From contig NZ_CP065915.1 of NCBI RefSeq assembly GCF_016134045.1, positions 1,674,001-1,738,000 on the forward strand: a DNA stretch of 64,000 bases, given 5' to 3'. Shown piece by piece: positions 32,254-41,068 of this stretch. This DNA comes from Pelagovum pacificum (lineage in GTDB: Bacteria > Pseudomonadota > Alphaproteobacteria > Rhodobacterales > Rhodobacteraceae). Position 1 is the stretch's first letter. Each line of letters opens with the position of its first letter. The translations under genes and the position numbers were made by a program. The notes below the pieces were generated by a model. That model did no database searches, was not told the DNA's origin, and saw nothing but the letters and a program-made list of their open reading frames with translations.

Positions 32254-33708
32254 ATGGTTTCGCGCGTCATCCCCGTCGACAATTTCGACCTGGTGATCTT
32301 CGGCGGCACGGGCGATCTCGCCCGCCGCAAGATCCTGCCGGGCCTCTTTCGCCGTTTTCTCGCCGGGCAGATGCCGGCCGAGTCCCGAGTCATCGCCGCC
32401 GCACGATCGGATTTCGACGATGCCGGCTACCGCGCCGAGATCGAAGCCGCGATCCAGGAATTCGGCGGGCCCGAGTCAAAGGACAAGAAGGGGCTCGAGG
32501 CGTTCCTCGGCCAGCTTCATTACGTGGCCGTCGATGCGACCGGCGACGGAGGCTGGGACCAGCTTAAGAGCTTGATGCGCGACGGGGTCGTGAAGGCCTT
32601 CTATTTCTCCGTCGGGCCGAGCCTGTTCGGCGCGCTCGCCGAGCGGCTTCACAAACACAAGATCGCGGACCGCAGCAGCCGGCTCGTGGTGGAAAAGCCC
32701 TTCGGCCGCGACCTCGAAACCGCCAAGGAGCTGAACGCGACGCTGGCCGAGCATTTCGCCGAGGACCAGATCTACCGGATCGACCATTACCTCGGGAAGG
32801 AGACGGTCCAGAACCTGATGGCCGTCCGCTTCGCAAACGTGCTGTTCGAGCCCCTCTGGAACAGCCACTATATCGACCACATCCAGATCACCGTGGCCGA
32901 GACGGTCGGTGTCGGTGGCCGGGGCGGGTACTACGACAAGTCCGGCGCAATGCGGGACATGGTGCAGAACCACCTGATGCAGCTGCTCTGCCTTATCGCG
33001 ATGGAGGCCCCGAACCAGTTCGAGGCCGACGCCGTCCGCGACGAGAAGCTGAAGGTGATCCGCGCGCTGCAGCCGGTCGACTACCATCACATCGTGCGTG
33101 GCCAATACGACGCGACCGAATCCAGCCCGTCCTACCGCGAGGATGTCGAGAACCCGCGCACCCACACCGAGAGCTTCGTGGCCATGAAGTGCCACATCGC
33201 CAACTGGCGGTGGGCCGGCGTGCCGTTCTACCTGCGCACCGGAAAGCGGCTGAAGGCGCGGGGCTCCGAGATCAACGTGGTCTTCAAGGATCTCGGCCAT
33301 TCGATCTTCGAAGGCGACGAGGCGCGGCATCGCAACGTGCTGACGATCCGGCTCCAGCCGAACGAGGGGATCGACCTGCAGGTCACGATCAAGGAGCCGG
33401 GACCGGGCGGCATGCGGTTGATCGACGTGCCGCTCGACATGACCTTCGCACAGGCCCTCGGCGACGAGGCCGAGGACGTCACGGACGCCTACGAACGGCT
33501 CATCATGGACGTGATCCGTGGCAACCAGACACTGTTCATGCGCGGTGACGAGGTCGAGGCGGCCTGGTCCTGGACCGATCCGATCATTGAGGGCTGGACT
33601 GCGCGGGGCGATGTCCCGAAGCATTACGACACCGGGTCGGCCGGTCCGGAGGACAGCCTGATGCTGATGCATCGCGACGGACGCCGCTGGCGTGAGATAA
33701 AAGGCTAG
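32254..33708 (+). CDS. zwf: glucose-6-phosphate 1-dehydrogenase
   Basis: Zwf oxidises glucose-6-phosphate to 6-phosphogluconolactone, making NADPH and feeding the Entner-Doudoroff and pentose phosphate pathways. The 484-residue product has the nucleotide-binding IFGGTGDLARRKILPGLF (about 12-29), VEKPFGRD (about 148-155) and the active-site RIDHYLGKE (about 176-184). GAGAGG precedes ATG 32254. It is the first gene of a zwf-pgl-pgi run whose products are consecutive or adjoining steps in hexose phosphate metabolism. The palindrome at 32214-32235 probably controls the run. Confidence 0.97.
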   Translation: MVSRVIPVDNFDLVIFGGTGDLARRKILPGLFRRFLAGQMPAESRVIAAARSDFDDAGYRAEIEAAIQEFGGPESKDKKGLEAFLGQLHYVAVDATGDGGWDQLKSLMRDGVVKAFYFSVGPSLFGALAERLHKHKIADRSSRLVVEKPFGRDLETAKELNATLAEHFAEDQIYRIDHYLGKETVQNLMAVRFANVLFEPLWNSHYIDHIQITVAETVGVGGRGGYYDKSGAMRDMVQNHLMQLLCLIAMEAPNQFEADAVRDEKLKVIRALQPVDYHHIVRGQYDATESSPSYREDVENPRTHTESFVAMKCHIANWRWAGVPFYLRTGKRLKARGSEINVVFKDLGHSIFEGDEARHRNVLTIRLQPNEGIDLQVTIKEPGPGGMRLIDVPLDMTFAQALGDEAEDVTDAYERLIMDVIRGNQTLFMRGDEVEAAWSWTDPIIEGWTARGDVPKHYDTGSAGPEDSLMLMHRDGRRWREIKG

Positions 33709-33810
33709 GGTGGGCGCAAGCGCCGGCGGTCTGTGTCGGCGCGCGCTTCCCGCAGCAGAGCCGCCACGGCGGCCTTGCCCCACGTGATCGGCGAAGAAGG
33801 GGAGGACCCG

Positions 33811-34482
33811 ATGGAACTCAAGGAATATCCCGATTCCGAGATGATGATGATGGATCTTGCCGACCGGCTGGCCGGCGAGCTTCGCTCGTGCCTCGCGCGG
33901 CATGATTTCGCCTCGATGGCGGTGCCGGGCGGGACGACGCCAGGACCGGTGTTCGACTCGCTCTGCGGCACGCATCTCGACTGGGAACGGGTGCATGTGA
34001 TGCTGACGGATGAACGCTGGGTGCCCGAGAGCTCCGAACGGTCGAACACCCGATTGGTGCGCCAGCGGTTGCTGACCGATCAGGCGGCGGCGGCGAAATA
34101 CGTTCCGCTCTATCTCGAGGGCGACGCGCCGGAGGACCGGCTCGACGAGATCGAGGAGAGTCTGAAGGACGAGCTGCCGCTGTCGATCCTGCTGCTCGGC
34201 ATGGGGTCGGACATGCACACCGCGTCGATCTTCCCCGGTGCCGATCGCCTCGATGATGCGCTGCACGGGGACCGGCTGATCGTGCCGATGCGCGCGCCCG
34301 GCGCGCCGGAGCCGCGCGTCACCCTGTCGGCCAAGGTGCTGAAGGGGGCGATGTCGACGCACATCCTCATCAAGGGGCAGGACAAGCGCGAGGCGCTCGA
34401 GAAGGCGCGTCACCTGTCGCCGGACGAGGCGCCGGTCGCCGCGGTCCTGCGCGATGCAATCGTTCACTGGGCGGAGAGCTAA
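33811..34482 (+). CDS. pgl: 6-phosphogluconolactonase
   Basis: Pgl (DevB type) hydrolyses 6-phosphogluconolactone made by Zwf. The 223-residue protein has [19 protein letters not shown] (about 30-48), [10 protein letters not shown] (about 62-71) and [19 protein letters not shown] (about 124-142), the marks of the glucosamine-6-phosphate isomerase-like fold. GGGGAGGA precedes ATG 33811; an in-frame ATG-like start 78 bp upstream gives an Ala/Arg-rich extension without homology. It lies 102 bp after zwf and 4 bp before pgi. Confidence 0.95.
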   Translation: MELKEYPDSEMMMMDLADRLAGELRSCLARHDFASMAVPGGTTPGPVFDSLCGTHLDWERVHVMLTDERWVPESSERSNTRLVRQRLLTDQAAAAKYVPLYLEGDAPEDRLDEIEESLKDELPLSILLLGMGSDMHTASIFPGADRLDDALHGDRLIVPMRAPGAPEPRVTLSAKVLKGAMSTHILIKGQDKREALEKARHLSPDEAPVAAVLRDAIVHWAES

Positions 34483-34486
34483 GAAC

Positions 34487-36088
34487 ATGTGGAACAGCCT
34501 GAAATCCCACCACGACAAGGTCGCCGACCGTCGTTTCGAGACCCTGTTCGAAGACGCCGGGCGGGCGCAGGACTTCTCGGTCGCGATGGGCGACATGCTG
34601 TTCGACTACTCGAAGACCAACATCGATTCCGAGGGCCGTGAGCTGCTGCTGAAGCTGCTCGACGAGGCCGGCGTGGCGGAGCGACGCGACGCCATGTTCC
34701 GGGGCGACAAGATCAACGAGACCGAGGGCCGCGCCGTGCTGCACACCGCGCTGCGCAACCTCGACGGCGGCCCGATCGAAGTGGATGGCAAGGACGTGAT
34801 GCCGGGCGTGCTGGACACGCTCGACCGGATGGAGGCGTTCGCCGAGGACGTCCGGTCCGGCGCATTCGCAGGGCAGGGCGGCAAGATCACCGACGTTGTC
34901 AACATCGGCATCGGTGGCTCCGACCTGGGCCCCGTCATGGCGACGCTGGCGCTCGCGCCCTACCACGACGGGCCCCGCACGCATTTTGTCTCCAACGTCG
35001 ATCCGGCCGATGTCGCCGCAGTCCTGCGCCAGTGCGACCCGGCGACGACGCTGGTCATCGTTGCCTCGAAGACCTTCACCACGATCGAGACGATGACCAA
35101 CGCGCGCACCGCGAAGGCGTGGATGAGCGAGACGGTCTCCGATCCCGCCGCGCAGTTCGCGGCGCTGTCCACCGCGGCCGACAAGACGGCGGACTTCGGC
35201 ATCGACCCGTCCCGCGTCTTCGGGTTCGAGGACTGGGTCGGTGGACGTTATTCGATGTGGGGCCCGATCGGCCTATCGGTCATGATCGCGATCGGCGGCG
35301 ATGCCTTCCGCGCCTTCCTGCGCGGCGCGCAGGAGATGGACCGCCACTTCAAGGCGGCCGACTGGACCGAGAACATGCCGGCGATGCTGGCCCTCGTCGG
35401 CATCTGGCACAATCAGGTCTGCGGCCACGCCACCCGTGCCGTTCTGCCTTACGACAACTTGCTGATGCGGCTGCCCGCCTACCTCCAGCAGCTGGAGATG
35501 GAGAGCAACGGCAAGGGCGTCAGCATGGATGGCGAGGACCTCGCGACCGACTCTGGCCCCGTCGTCTGGGGTGAGCCGGGCACGAACGGCCAGCACGCCT
35601 TCTACCAGTTGATCCACCAGGGGACGCGGGTGATTCCTTGCGAATTTCTCGTCGCTGCCGAAGGTCACGAGAGCGACCTGCACCACCAGCACCAGCTTCT
35701 GGTCGCCAACTGCCTCGCGCAGTCTGAGGCGCTGATGAAGGGGCGCGACCTCGACGAGGCGCGCGGCAAGGTCGCGGACAAGTTCGAGGGCGATGAGCTG
35801 GAGCGGCAGGCGAAACACCGGGTCTTTCCGGGCAACCGCCCCTCGACCACGCTGGCCTATCCGCAGCTCGATCCGGCGATGCTGGGCCGGATCGTCGCGC
35901 TCTACGAGCATCGGGTTTTCGTGGAGGGCGCTGTGCTCGGCATCAACTCCTACGACCAGTGGGGCGTGGAGCTGGGCAAGGAGCTCGCCACTGCGCTGCA
36001 ACCGGTCGTCGAGGGCAAGGAGACTGCGGACGGCAAGGACGGCTCGACCGCCGGGCTCGTCACATTCCTGAAGAAATACGGGCTCTGA
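34487..36088 (+). CDS. pgi: glucose-6-phosphate isomerase
   Basis: Pgi interconverts glucose-6-phosphate and fructose-6-phosphate. The 533-residue product contains [16 protein letters not shown] (about 138-153) and [18 protein letters not shown]. The [20 protein letters not shown] block (about 365-384) holds the catalytic His, and a Lys lies near the C-terminus in [15 protein letters not shown] 34487 is 4 bp after the pgl stop. In Rhodobacterales, sugars are mostly broken down through Entner-Doudoroff enzymes, so placing pgi with zwf and pgl suggests that it works towards glucose-6-phosphate as well. A terminator follows at 36113. Confidence 0.97.
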   Translation: MWNSLKSHHDKVADRRFETLFEDAGRAQDFSVAMGDMLFDYSKTNIDSEGRELLLKLLDEAGVAERRDAMFRGDKINETEGRAVLHTALRNLDGGPIEVDGKDVMPGVLDTLDRMEAFAEDVRSGAFAGQGGKITDVVNIGIGGSDLGPVMATLALAPYHDGPRTHFVSNVDPADVAAVLRQCDPATTLVIVASKTFTTIETMTNARTAKAWMSETVSDPAAQFAALSTAADKTADFGIDPSRVFGFEDWVGGRYSMWGPIGLSVMIAIGGDAFRAFLRGAQEMDRHFKAADWTENMPAMLALVGIWHNQVCGHATRAVLPYDNLLMRLPAYLQQLEMESNGKGVSMDGEDLATDSGPVVWGEPGTNGQHAFYQLIHQGTRVIPCEFLVAAEGHESDLHHQHQLLVANCLAQSEALMKGRDLDEARGKVADKFEGDELERQAKHRVFPGNRPSTTLAYPQLDPAMLGRIVALYEHRVFVEGAVLGINSYDQWGVELGKELATALQPVVEGKETADGKDGSTAGLVTFLKKYGL

Positions 36089-36110
36089 GCCCGGAAGAGA
36101 CCCCCTGACA

Positions 36111-36147
36111 AAAAGTTCCCCCCGCCACTCGGGTGACGGGGGGACTT
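36111..36147 (-). terminator. bidirectional terminator between pgi and the fasciclin gene
   Basis: CCCCCCG (36118-36124) pairs with CGGGGGG (36137-36143). The stem is extended by CAC/GTG inside and AAGT/ACTT outside, around the loop TCGG. The minus strand continues into CTTTTTG, so it best terminates the minus-strand fasciclin gene. The plus-strand tail ACTTCTTC is weaker but may also serve pgi. Confidence 0.85.
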
Positions 36148-36178
36148 CTTCATCGAACCAAACGAGGGGTCATAACGC

Positions 36179-37345
36179 TCAGTTCGGGAGAAGAACTCCG
36201 TCCACGACCTGGATCACGCCGTTGGACTGCATGACGTCGGCGGTGGAAACTTCGTAGACGTTGCCGCTTTCGTCGAACATGTAGATGCTGCCGGAGTCGA
36301 AGACCTGCGCGGTCAGCGCGTCGCCGGAGACCGCTTCAAGCTGCACGAAACCGTCGCTGTCGGCGGCATCCATGAGCGCCTGGGTCGTCCAGGTGCCGGG
36401 CACGACGTGGGCGGTCAGGACCTTCTGCAGCTGGCCGAGGTTCTCTTCCATCAGCAGCGTGTCGACCGTGCCATCGGGCAGGGCGGCAAAGGCTTCGTCC
36501 GTCGGGGCGAAGACGGTGAACGGACCTTCACCTTGCAGCGTCTCGACGAGACCGGCCGCTTGAACGGCAGCGACGAGCGTCGTGTGGATCGGCGAGTTCA
36601 CGGCGTTCTCGATGATGTTCATGTCGGCCATCATCGGTGCGCCACCGACGGTCGGATTGTCGTTGCCGTCCATGGACATGTCGGAGTCCATCTCGCTGTC
36701 GTCCATGGTCATCTCGGTGCCCATGTCGCCGTCGCTCTGCATGGTGTCCATCTCACCGTCCATCGAGGCTTCTTCCTCGTCGGAACCGGGCAGCAGGACC
36801 GTGTCGATCACGTGGATCACGCCGTTCGACTGGACGACGTCGGCGGTCGTGACGGTGGCCACGTTGCCCATTTCGTCCTCGAGCTTGATCTCGCCGTCTT
36901 CCATGTAGGCCTGCAGGGTGCAGCCACCGACGGTCGGGACGGGGTGCCTGCCGCCATCATCCTCGATCATGCCCATGATCGCGTCGGACATCGCGTTGGC
37001 GGCGACGACGTGGCAGGTCAGGATCTTGGTGAGCTGCTCCTTGTTCTCCGGCATGACGAGCGTTTCGACCGTGCCTTCGGGCAGGGCGGCGAACGCATCG
37101 TCAGTCGGTGCGAAGACAGTGAAGGGACCTTCACCCTGCAGCGTCTCGACGAGACCGGCCGCCTGAACGGCAGCGACGAGCGTCGTGTGGATCGGCGAGT
37201 TCATGGCGTTCTCGACGATGTTCATGTCGGCCATCATCGGCGCGCCGCCGACGGTGGGGTTCTCCGCCATGTCGTCGCTTTGCGCGAACGCCGCCACCGG
37301 CGTCAGCATGGTTACGGCCAGAAGGGCCTTGATTGTGCGGTTCAT
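36179..37345 (-). CDS. secreted protein with two fasciclin domains
   Basis: The 388-residue product has a signal peptide (MNRTIKALLAVTMLTPVAAFAQ) and two fasciclin (FAS1) domains, about 40-180 and 240-388. Each is introduced by NPTVGGAPMMADMNI and contains FTVFAPTD and a C-terminal NGVI(H/Q)V(I/V)D motif. FAS1 domains mediate adhesion or protein contact outside the cell. An acidic Met/Asp-rich linker (about 185-225, MDGEMDTMQSDGDMG and similar) joins them. The start of each domain is nearly identical in DNA, offset by 603 bp, so a recent duplication or gene conversion is likely. Domain 1 has two cysteines (ILTCHVV, VGGCTL), absent from domain 2. Confidence 0.92.
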   Translation of the reverse strand: MNRTIKALLAVTMLTPVAAFAQSDDMAENPTVGGAPMMADMNIVENAMNSPIHTTLVAAVQAAGLVETLQGEGPFTVFAPTDDAFAALPEGTVETLVMPENKEQLTKILTCHVVAANAMSDAIMGMIEDDGGRHPVPTVGGCTLQAYMEDGEIKLEDEMGNVATVTTADVVQSNGVIHVIDTVLLPGSDEEEASMDGEMDTMQSDGDMGTEMTMDDSEMDSDMSMDGNDNPTVGGAPMMADMNIIENAVNSPIHTTLVAAVQAAGLVETLQGEGPFTVFAPTDEAFAALPDGTVDTLLMEENLGQLQKVLTAHVVPGTWTTQALMDAADSDGFVQLEAVSGDALTAQVFDSGSIYMFDESGNVYEVSTADVMQSNGVIQVVDGVLLPN

Positions 37346-37413
37346 GTATCTCTCTCCTGTCGGGCGCCTCTGCGGCGTTTGTGATGGGAGCCACGGGCCG
37401 TCGGGCAGGAGAG
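37346..37413 (-). promoter_or_regulatory. fasciclin gene leader with possible ribosome-site sequestering stem
   Basis: On the minus strand CTCTCCTG (37413-37406) is perfectly complementary to CAGGAGAG (37359-37352), which contains the ribosome-binding site six bases before the fasciclin ATG. The 8-bp pairing would hide the site, and 46 nt separate the arms. The upstream arm lies only a few bases after the DUF2235 stop codon. Translational control is inferred from pairing only. Confidence 0.4.
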
Positions 37414-37415
37414 TT

Positions 37416-38708
37416 TCAGGATAGGTCGGGATTTTCCCCGGGCGGGGTGTCCGGCAGGTTCGGCGGGTCGTAGTCGGGATCGTCGCGCACGCGCTCCGCA
37501 ATGCTCGGATCCGCGATATGTCCGGGCGGGACACGCCTCGGTTCCACAAGGGGAAAATACCAGATGAAGCCGGGTCGGCCCGGGGGCCATTCGCGTCGGG
37601 TCATCGACTTCGGCAGGATCTCGAGCGGCCACCAGCCGAGTTTCAACGACCCGTGAATTGGGCCCTGCGGATCGGGCCTGGCGTAGGGCAGGCCGTCCAC
37701 CGTGGTAATGGTCGTGTCCCCTTCGAGGTAGCGCTTGCGCGCACCGCGCCGGAAGGTGAGACCCGTCGAAGGCTCGCTTCGGGAGGGCACGTTGCCGATG
37801 GCACGGGCATCCTCCGCGTCCGCGGCGGCCTCGTCCGCTGCGATACCGTCGAGCATCCACAGAAGGGTGACCTTGCCGACCCCCGACCGGTCCTCGGGCG
37901 GAGACCCCCCGATGTCGCCGTGATAGCCTGCGAACCAGCGCTGCTCGACATATTGCTGGCGCCGTTTGGAGGCGACGCGAAACCGGTTGCCGAAATAGTC
38001 GGTCCGCTCCCAGCCCAGGTTGCGGAACAGCGACCTTCGTTCGTCCAGTGCGCAGGCATGGCGCACGATCCGGACGGAGCAGTTGGTGCGGACATTGGCA
38101 TGCGTGCCCTGTTCGACGAGGGAACCATGGTGGCGCAGGTTGTGGAGCGGCCGTCGGAAGCGGATTATAGAGCTGACCGTGTCGAACAGCCCGAGCGCGC
38201 GGATCGGCACGCCCTGATGGGGCCGCATCACGTCGACGTAGCGGCGCAGGCTGCGGAAGACCTCGTTGGCAGGAGCATCGCAGTCGGCGTCGGTTACCGC
38301 GCGGTAGGCGCGAAATACCTTGGGCAGGAGCCGCCCGTAGTCCCGCTCCACCAGTCCGAAATTGTGGATGAACCCGGCGAGCATGCGGGCCGCGTAGGCG
38401 CCGCGCGAGAAGCCGAAGATATAGATGCGGTCGGTTGATCCCTGCCAGTTGCGGCACAGGAACCGGTAAGCGTCGAGGACATCGTCCTCGAGCCCCCATC
38501 CGAAGGCGAGGCCGAGCACGGCGCGCGTCTTGCGCACCGCCGCGTTCGAGGACAGGCGGGAGCCTTCGAAGGTGCCGACGCCGGGCACATAGTGGACGAG
38601 TTGATCCCCGCTTTGCTCGAGCGCCTTGTAGAGCTTGAGGATGTTGGTCTCGTTCGGTCCGACTTCGTTGCCGGTGCCGTCGATGCAGATCACGATCCTG
38701 CGGCCCAT
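37416..38708 (-). CDS. DUF2235 domain protein (T6SS Tle1-like alpha/beta hydrolase)
   Basis: The 430-residue protein is a DUF2235 hydrolase. It opens RRIVICIDGTGNEVGPNETNI and contains the Ser nucleophile motif GFSRG (99-103, Ser101), the Asp-containing LFDTVSSI, and WFAGYHGDIGGS, which corresponds to the conserved (V/A)H.D.GGG segment with the catalytic His. Relatives include the type VI secretion phospholipase effectors Tle1, but this family also has many stand-alone cytoplasmic members. No vgrG, PAAR, immunity or other T6SS gene is nearby, and no signal peptide is present. The region after about 290 is proline-rich and unlike Tle1. The function is therefore open; lipid or ester hydrolysis is most likely. 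Confidence 0.85.
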   Translation of the reverse strand: MGRRIVICIDGTGNEVGPNETNILKLYKALEQSGDQLVHYVPGVGTFEGSRLSSNAAVRKTRAVLGLAFGWGLEDDVLDAYRFLCRNWQGSTDRIYIFGFSRGAYAARMLAGFIHNFGLVERDYGRLLPKVFRAYRAVTDADCDAPANEVFRSLRRYVDVMRPHQGVPIRALGLFDTVSSIIRFRRPLHNLRHHGSLVEQGTHANVRTNCSVRIVRHACALDERRSLFRNLGWERTDYFGNRFRVASKRRQQYVEQRWFAGYHGDIGGSPPEDRSGVGKVTLLWMLDGIAADEAAADAEDARAIGNVPSRSEPSTGLTFRRGARKRYLEGDTTITTVDGLPYARPDPQGPIHGSLKLGWWPLEILPKSMTRREWPPGRPGFIWYFPLVEPRRVPPGHIADPSIAERVRDDPDYDPPNLPDTPPGENPDLS

Positions 38709-38785
38709 CGTGTCCTCCCCGCTGTCGGCGTCAGCGTGGGCCGCGCGCAGCGGTCGGGCAAGTCGGGTATTCCGGGAGATCGGAC

Positions 38786-38859
38786 TGGAGCGGGTAACGG
38801 GAATCGAACCCGTAACTTAAGCTTGGGAAGCTCGCGTGATACCTTTTCACCATACCCGC
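38786..38859 (-). tRNA. tRNA-Gly (anticodon CCC)
   Basis: On the minus strand the sequence folds into a cloverleaf of 74 nt. The acceptor stem is GCGGGTA/TACCCGC, the D stem GTGA/TCAC, the anticodon loop TTCCCAA (anticodon CCC) and the T stem ACGGG/CCCGT with loop TTCGATT. Discriminator T and an encoded CCA complete it. The anticodon stem CGAGC/GCTTA has a G-T wobble and a C-A mismatch at its outer end, and the variable loop is 4 nt. It reads GGG codons. Confidence 0.93.
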
Positions 38860-38993
38860 GCTGCGCAGCCTCATAGCACCGGCGGTCGAGAAGGTTCAAC
38901 TGGCATTCGCGAGGGCCGGCGTTCTCGATAACCTTAGGTCACGAACGGGGAATCGCATTAGCCTGAACCGGTTTGAACTGGACCGGTTGTCAG

Positions 38994-39788
38994 ATGAAGT
39001 TTTTCAGGAAGAAAGTCGAACCCAAGCGCGACGGAGAGGTCGTTCCGGGCTGGGTCCTCGAGCGTTTCAAGGACTATTCCAACCCTGCCTACGCAAGCCT
39101 CGTGGAGCTTATGGGCGACAGCCTGCCTCGCGAGCGCTACGGGCAGATGTCGGGAAAGAACCTCGTCAACGAGCTGTTTCCGAAGGACGGGGCACCGTCG
39201 GTCCTAGATGTCGGTTGCGGTCATGCGAAATCGAAACCGATGTTCCTTGACCGCAATGCCGGCACGGACTGGAACGGCATCGAGATCGCCGAGAGCTACA
39301 ATGTCGCCGACCTGAACAACCTCCCCGAGGGCGTGAAGATCTATGACGGCGTGAATATCCCGTTCCCGGACAAACATTTCGACTTCGTCTTCTCCAATCA
39401 GGTTTTCGAGCATGTCCGGCACCCCGAGGACTTGCTGAAGGAGATCCGCCGGGTGTTGAAGGATGACGGGATCTTCTTCGGCTCGCTGTCGGGCGGCGAG
39501 CCCTATCACTGGCACAGCCTGTTCCACTTCTCCGCGCTCGGCTGGAAGACGGTCCTGCAGGACAACGGGTTCCGGCTGGATGCGCTCTATGCCGGGACGG
39601 ACGCGCTGTCGTTGCTGCTGCATCACTGGTCGGCGAACCGGAAACAGCTCGGTCCCTATTTCCGGCTGTCGATCCTGAACGAGCTTCTCTCGCGCGAGAA
39701 GAAGCAGTCGGAGAAGGCCGTGCTCTACGAGAACGCGATCAAGCTGGCCTTCGCCGGGCACCTCGTCTTCAGGGCGACCAAGAGCTAG
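38994..39788 (+). CDS. class I SAM-dependent methyltransferase
   Basis: The 264-residue product has the Rossmann SAM-binding motif I VLDVGCGHAKSKP (about 70-82), an acidic motif II region and DFVFSNQVFEHVRHPEDLLKEI (about 130-151), typical of type 11 methyltransferases. The N-terminal 60 residues (FFRKKVEPKRDGEV, FKDYSNPAYASLVELMG) are less common. The substrate is unknown; a sugar or lipid head group would fit the nearby glycosyltransferase-like gene. ATG 38994 has only a weak ribosome-binding site, and an inverted repeat AACCGGT/ACCGGTT (38966-38988) ends 5 bp before it. The gene converges with the GT87-like gene (4-bp overlap). Confidence 0.85.
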   Translation: MKFFRKKVEPKRDGEVVPGWVLERFKDYSNPAYASLVELMGDSLPRERYGQMSGKNLVNELFPKDGAPSVLDVGCGHAKSKPMFLDRNAGTDWNGIEIAESYNVADLNNLPEGVKIYDGVNIPFPDKHFDFVFSNQVFEHVRHPEDLLKEIRRVLKDDGIFFGSLSGGEPYHWHSLFHFSALGWKTVLQDNGFRLDALYAGTDALSLLLHHWSANRKQLGPYFRLSILNELLSREKKQSEKAVLYENAIKLAFAGHLVFRATKS

Positions 39789-41008
39789 ATCAGGACGTCG
39801 GCCCTCGTGGCATTAGGGCTTGTCTCCGGCCGCGTTTCGACCCGGTGGAAGGTCCAGAGCGTGACCGCCGCCAACCCCGCGAACAGCAGCCCCTGCGGTG
39901 CGATCAGCGCAGGCGCGCCGGGAAGGCCTTGTTGCAGGCCGGTGGCGAGCAGGCCCCAGCCGGTCACGACCAGCGTGGTGATGCAGAACAGGCGCCGGGC
40001 GGTCACGTCCAGCGTCGACTCGAGGTCCGGCCACGCGATGGCGAGCGCGATGGCAAGGCCAACGACGTCATAGTCGTAATTGTAGGGGCTGACCGAATAG
40101 GTGGCGAAGATCGCAAGTGCCACCTGGCGCCGAGGGGCCCATCCTGCGCGGATTGCGTAGCCCACGGCCGTCAGCGCGACGAGCGCGAAGAGGCCTTGGC
40201 AGATCATCGAGACGGAGGACGGCAGCCCGACCGACAGGGCCGAAGCGAAAACCGATGTCATCCGGAACAGCGGATATTCCCCTGATGTGAGATGCTCGCC
40301 CGAGCGGGCCACGCTCTCCGCCACGGCGGTCCAGACGGGCAGGCCGAGCAGCAGCGTGGAGAGGGCTAGGATCACCGCGAGTGCGCCAGTCGCGATGGCG
40401 ATCGTCCGGAAGCGCCCCGCGAACAGCGCCGCCGCGCCAAGGCCGATGCAGAGGTGCGGCTTGTAGGCGAGCAGGGCGAGCGACAGGCCCTCGCGCCGGG
40501 CGTTGCCGGACAACGTCGCAGAGGCAGCCAGCGCGACGAGGCAGGCCGACAGCAGCCCGTTCTGTCCCGAGCGGATCGACACGGCAATGGCGGGCAGCAC
40601 CAGCATCAGCGCCAGCATGCCGGCCCGCCGGTCGATCCGCAGGGTCAATGCCGCGAAGGCCAGCAATAGCGGCACGGTCCAGAGCAGGAGGCCGAGCCAC
40701 GCCGGAACGGACGCAAGTGCCGCCGTCACGAGATTGAATTGCGGCGGGTAGGTCCACGGCATGAACAGCGTCGCCCCCGGCAGCCGCGCCTGTTCCTCCG
40801 CGAAGGTCGCGAAGTCGTAGGCCTCGGTCACCCGCCCGTCGAGCGTCAGCGCCCCGGCGAGGCGGAAGACGTGGTAGTCGACCATCTCCGCACTGCCAAA
40901 GCCGGCCATCCGCGCCGCGGTGATCCCGGCGAACAGCACCAGCATCGCCATCGCGATGCGGAAGGTGCCGGGCGTCACCGGCCAGCGTTTCGGAGTGTCG
41001 TGTGTCAT
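39785..41008 (-). CDS. GT87-type (DUF2029) polytopic membrane glycosyltransferase
   Basis: The 407-residue product has about ten membrane helices. An early periplasmic loop reads MVDYHVFRLAGA, where the Asp matches the catalytic position of GT-C enzymes of family GT87 (DUF2029). The later PWTYPPQFNL and LAYKPHL motifs are shared by polyprenol-phosphate-mannose dependent mannosyltransferases. The likely donor is a polyprenyl-phosphate sugar, and transfer would occur on the periplasmic face. MTHDTPKRW at 41008 was chosen because the upstream extension is hydrophilic and lacks homology. The 60-bp gap to the RACo-like gene suggests a shared transcript, but no functional link is evident. Confidence 0.83.
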   Translation of the reverse strand: MTHDTPKRWPVTPGTFRIAMAMLVLFAGITAARMAGFGSAEMVDYHVFRLAGALTLDGRVTEAYDFATFAEEQARLPGATLFMPWTYPPQFNLVTAALASVPAWLGLLLWTVPLLLAFAALTLRIDRRAGMLALMLVLPAIAVSIRSGQNGLLSACLVALAASATLSGNARREGLSLALLAYKPHLCIGLGAAALFAGRFRTIAIATGALAVILALSTLLLGLPVWTAVAESVARSGEHLTSGEYPLFRMTSVFASALSVGLPSSVSMICQGLFALVALTAVGYAIRAGWAPRRQVALAIFATYSVSPYNYDYDVVGLAIALAIAWPDLESTLDVTARRLFCITTLVVTGWGLLATGLQQGLPGAPALIAPQGLLFAGLAAVTLWTFHRVETRPETSPNATRADVLI

Positions 41009-41068
41009 CGGGGCCCACCCTGCGTCGGTCGGAGGCAAACAAGCACCCAAAACCGGCGGCAAGGTGAC

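Noticed and set aside
32476..34596. 706-codon minus-strand frame opposite zwf and pgl
   Set aside because: Antisense shadow of well-recognised zwf and pgl; long frames are expected opposite high-GC genes.
37416..38708. Type VI secretion effector cassette
   Set aside because: No VgrG, Hcp, PAAR, adaptor or immunity gene nearby; only the catalytic motifs are shared with Tle1.
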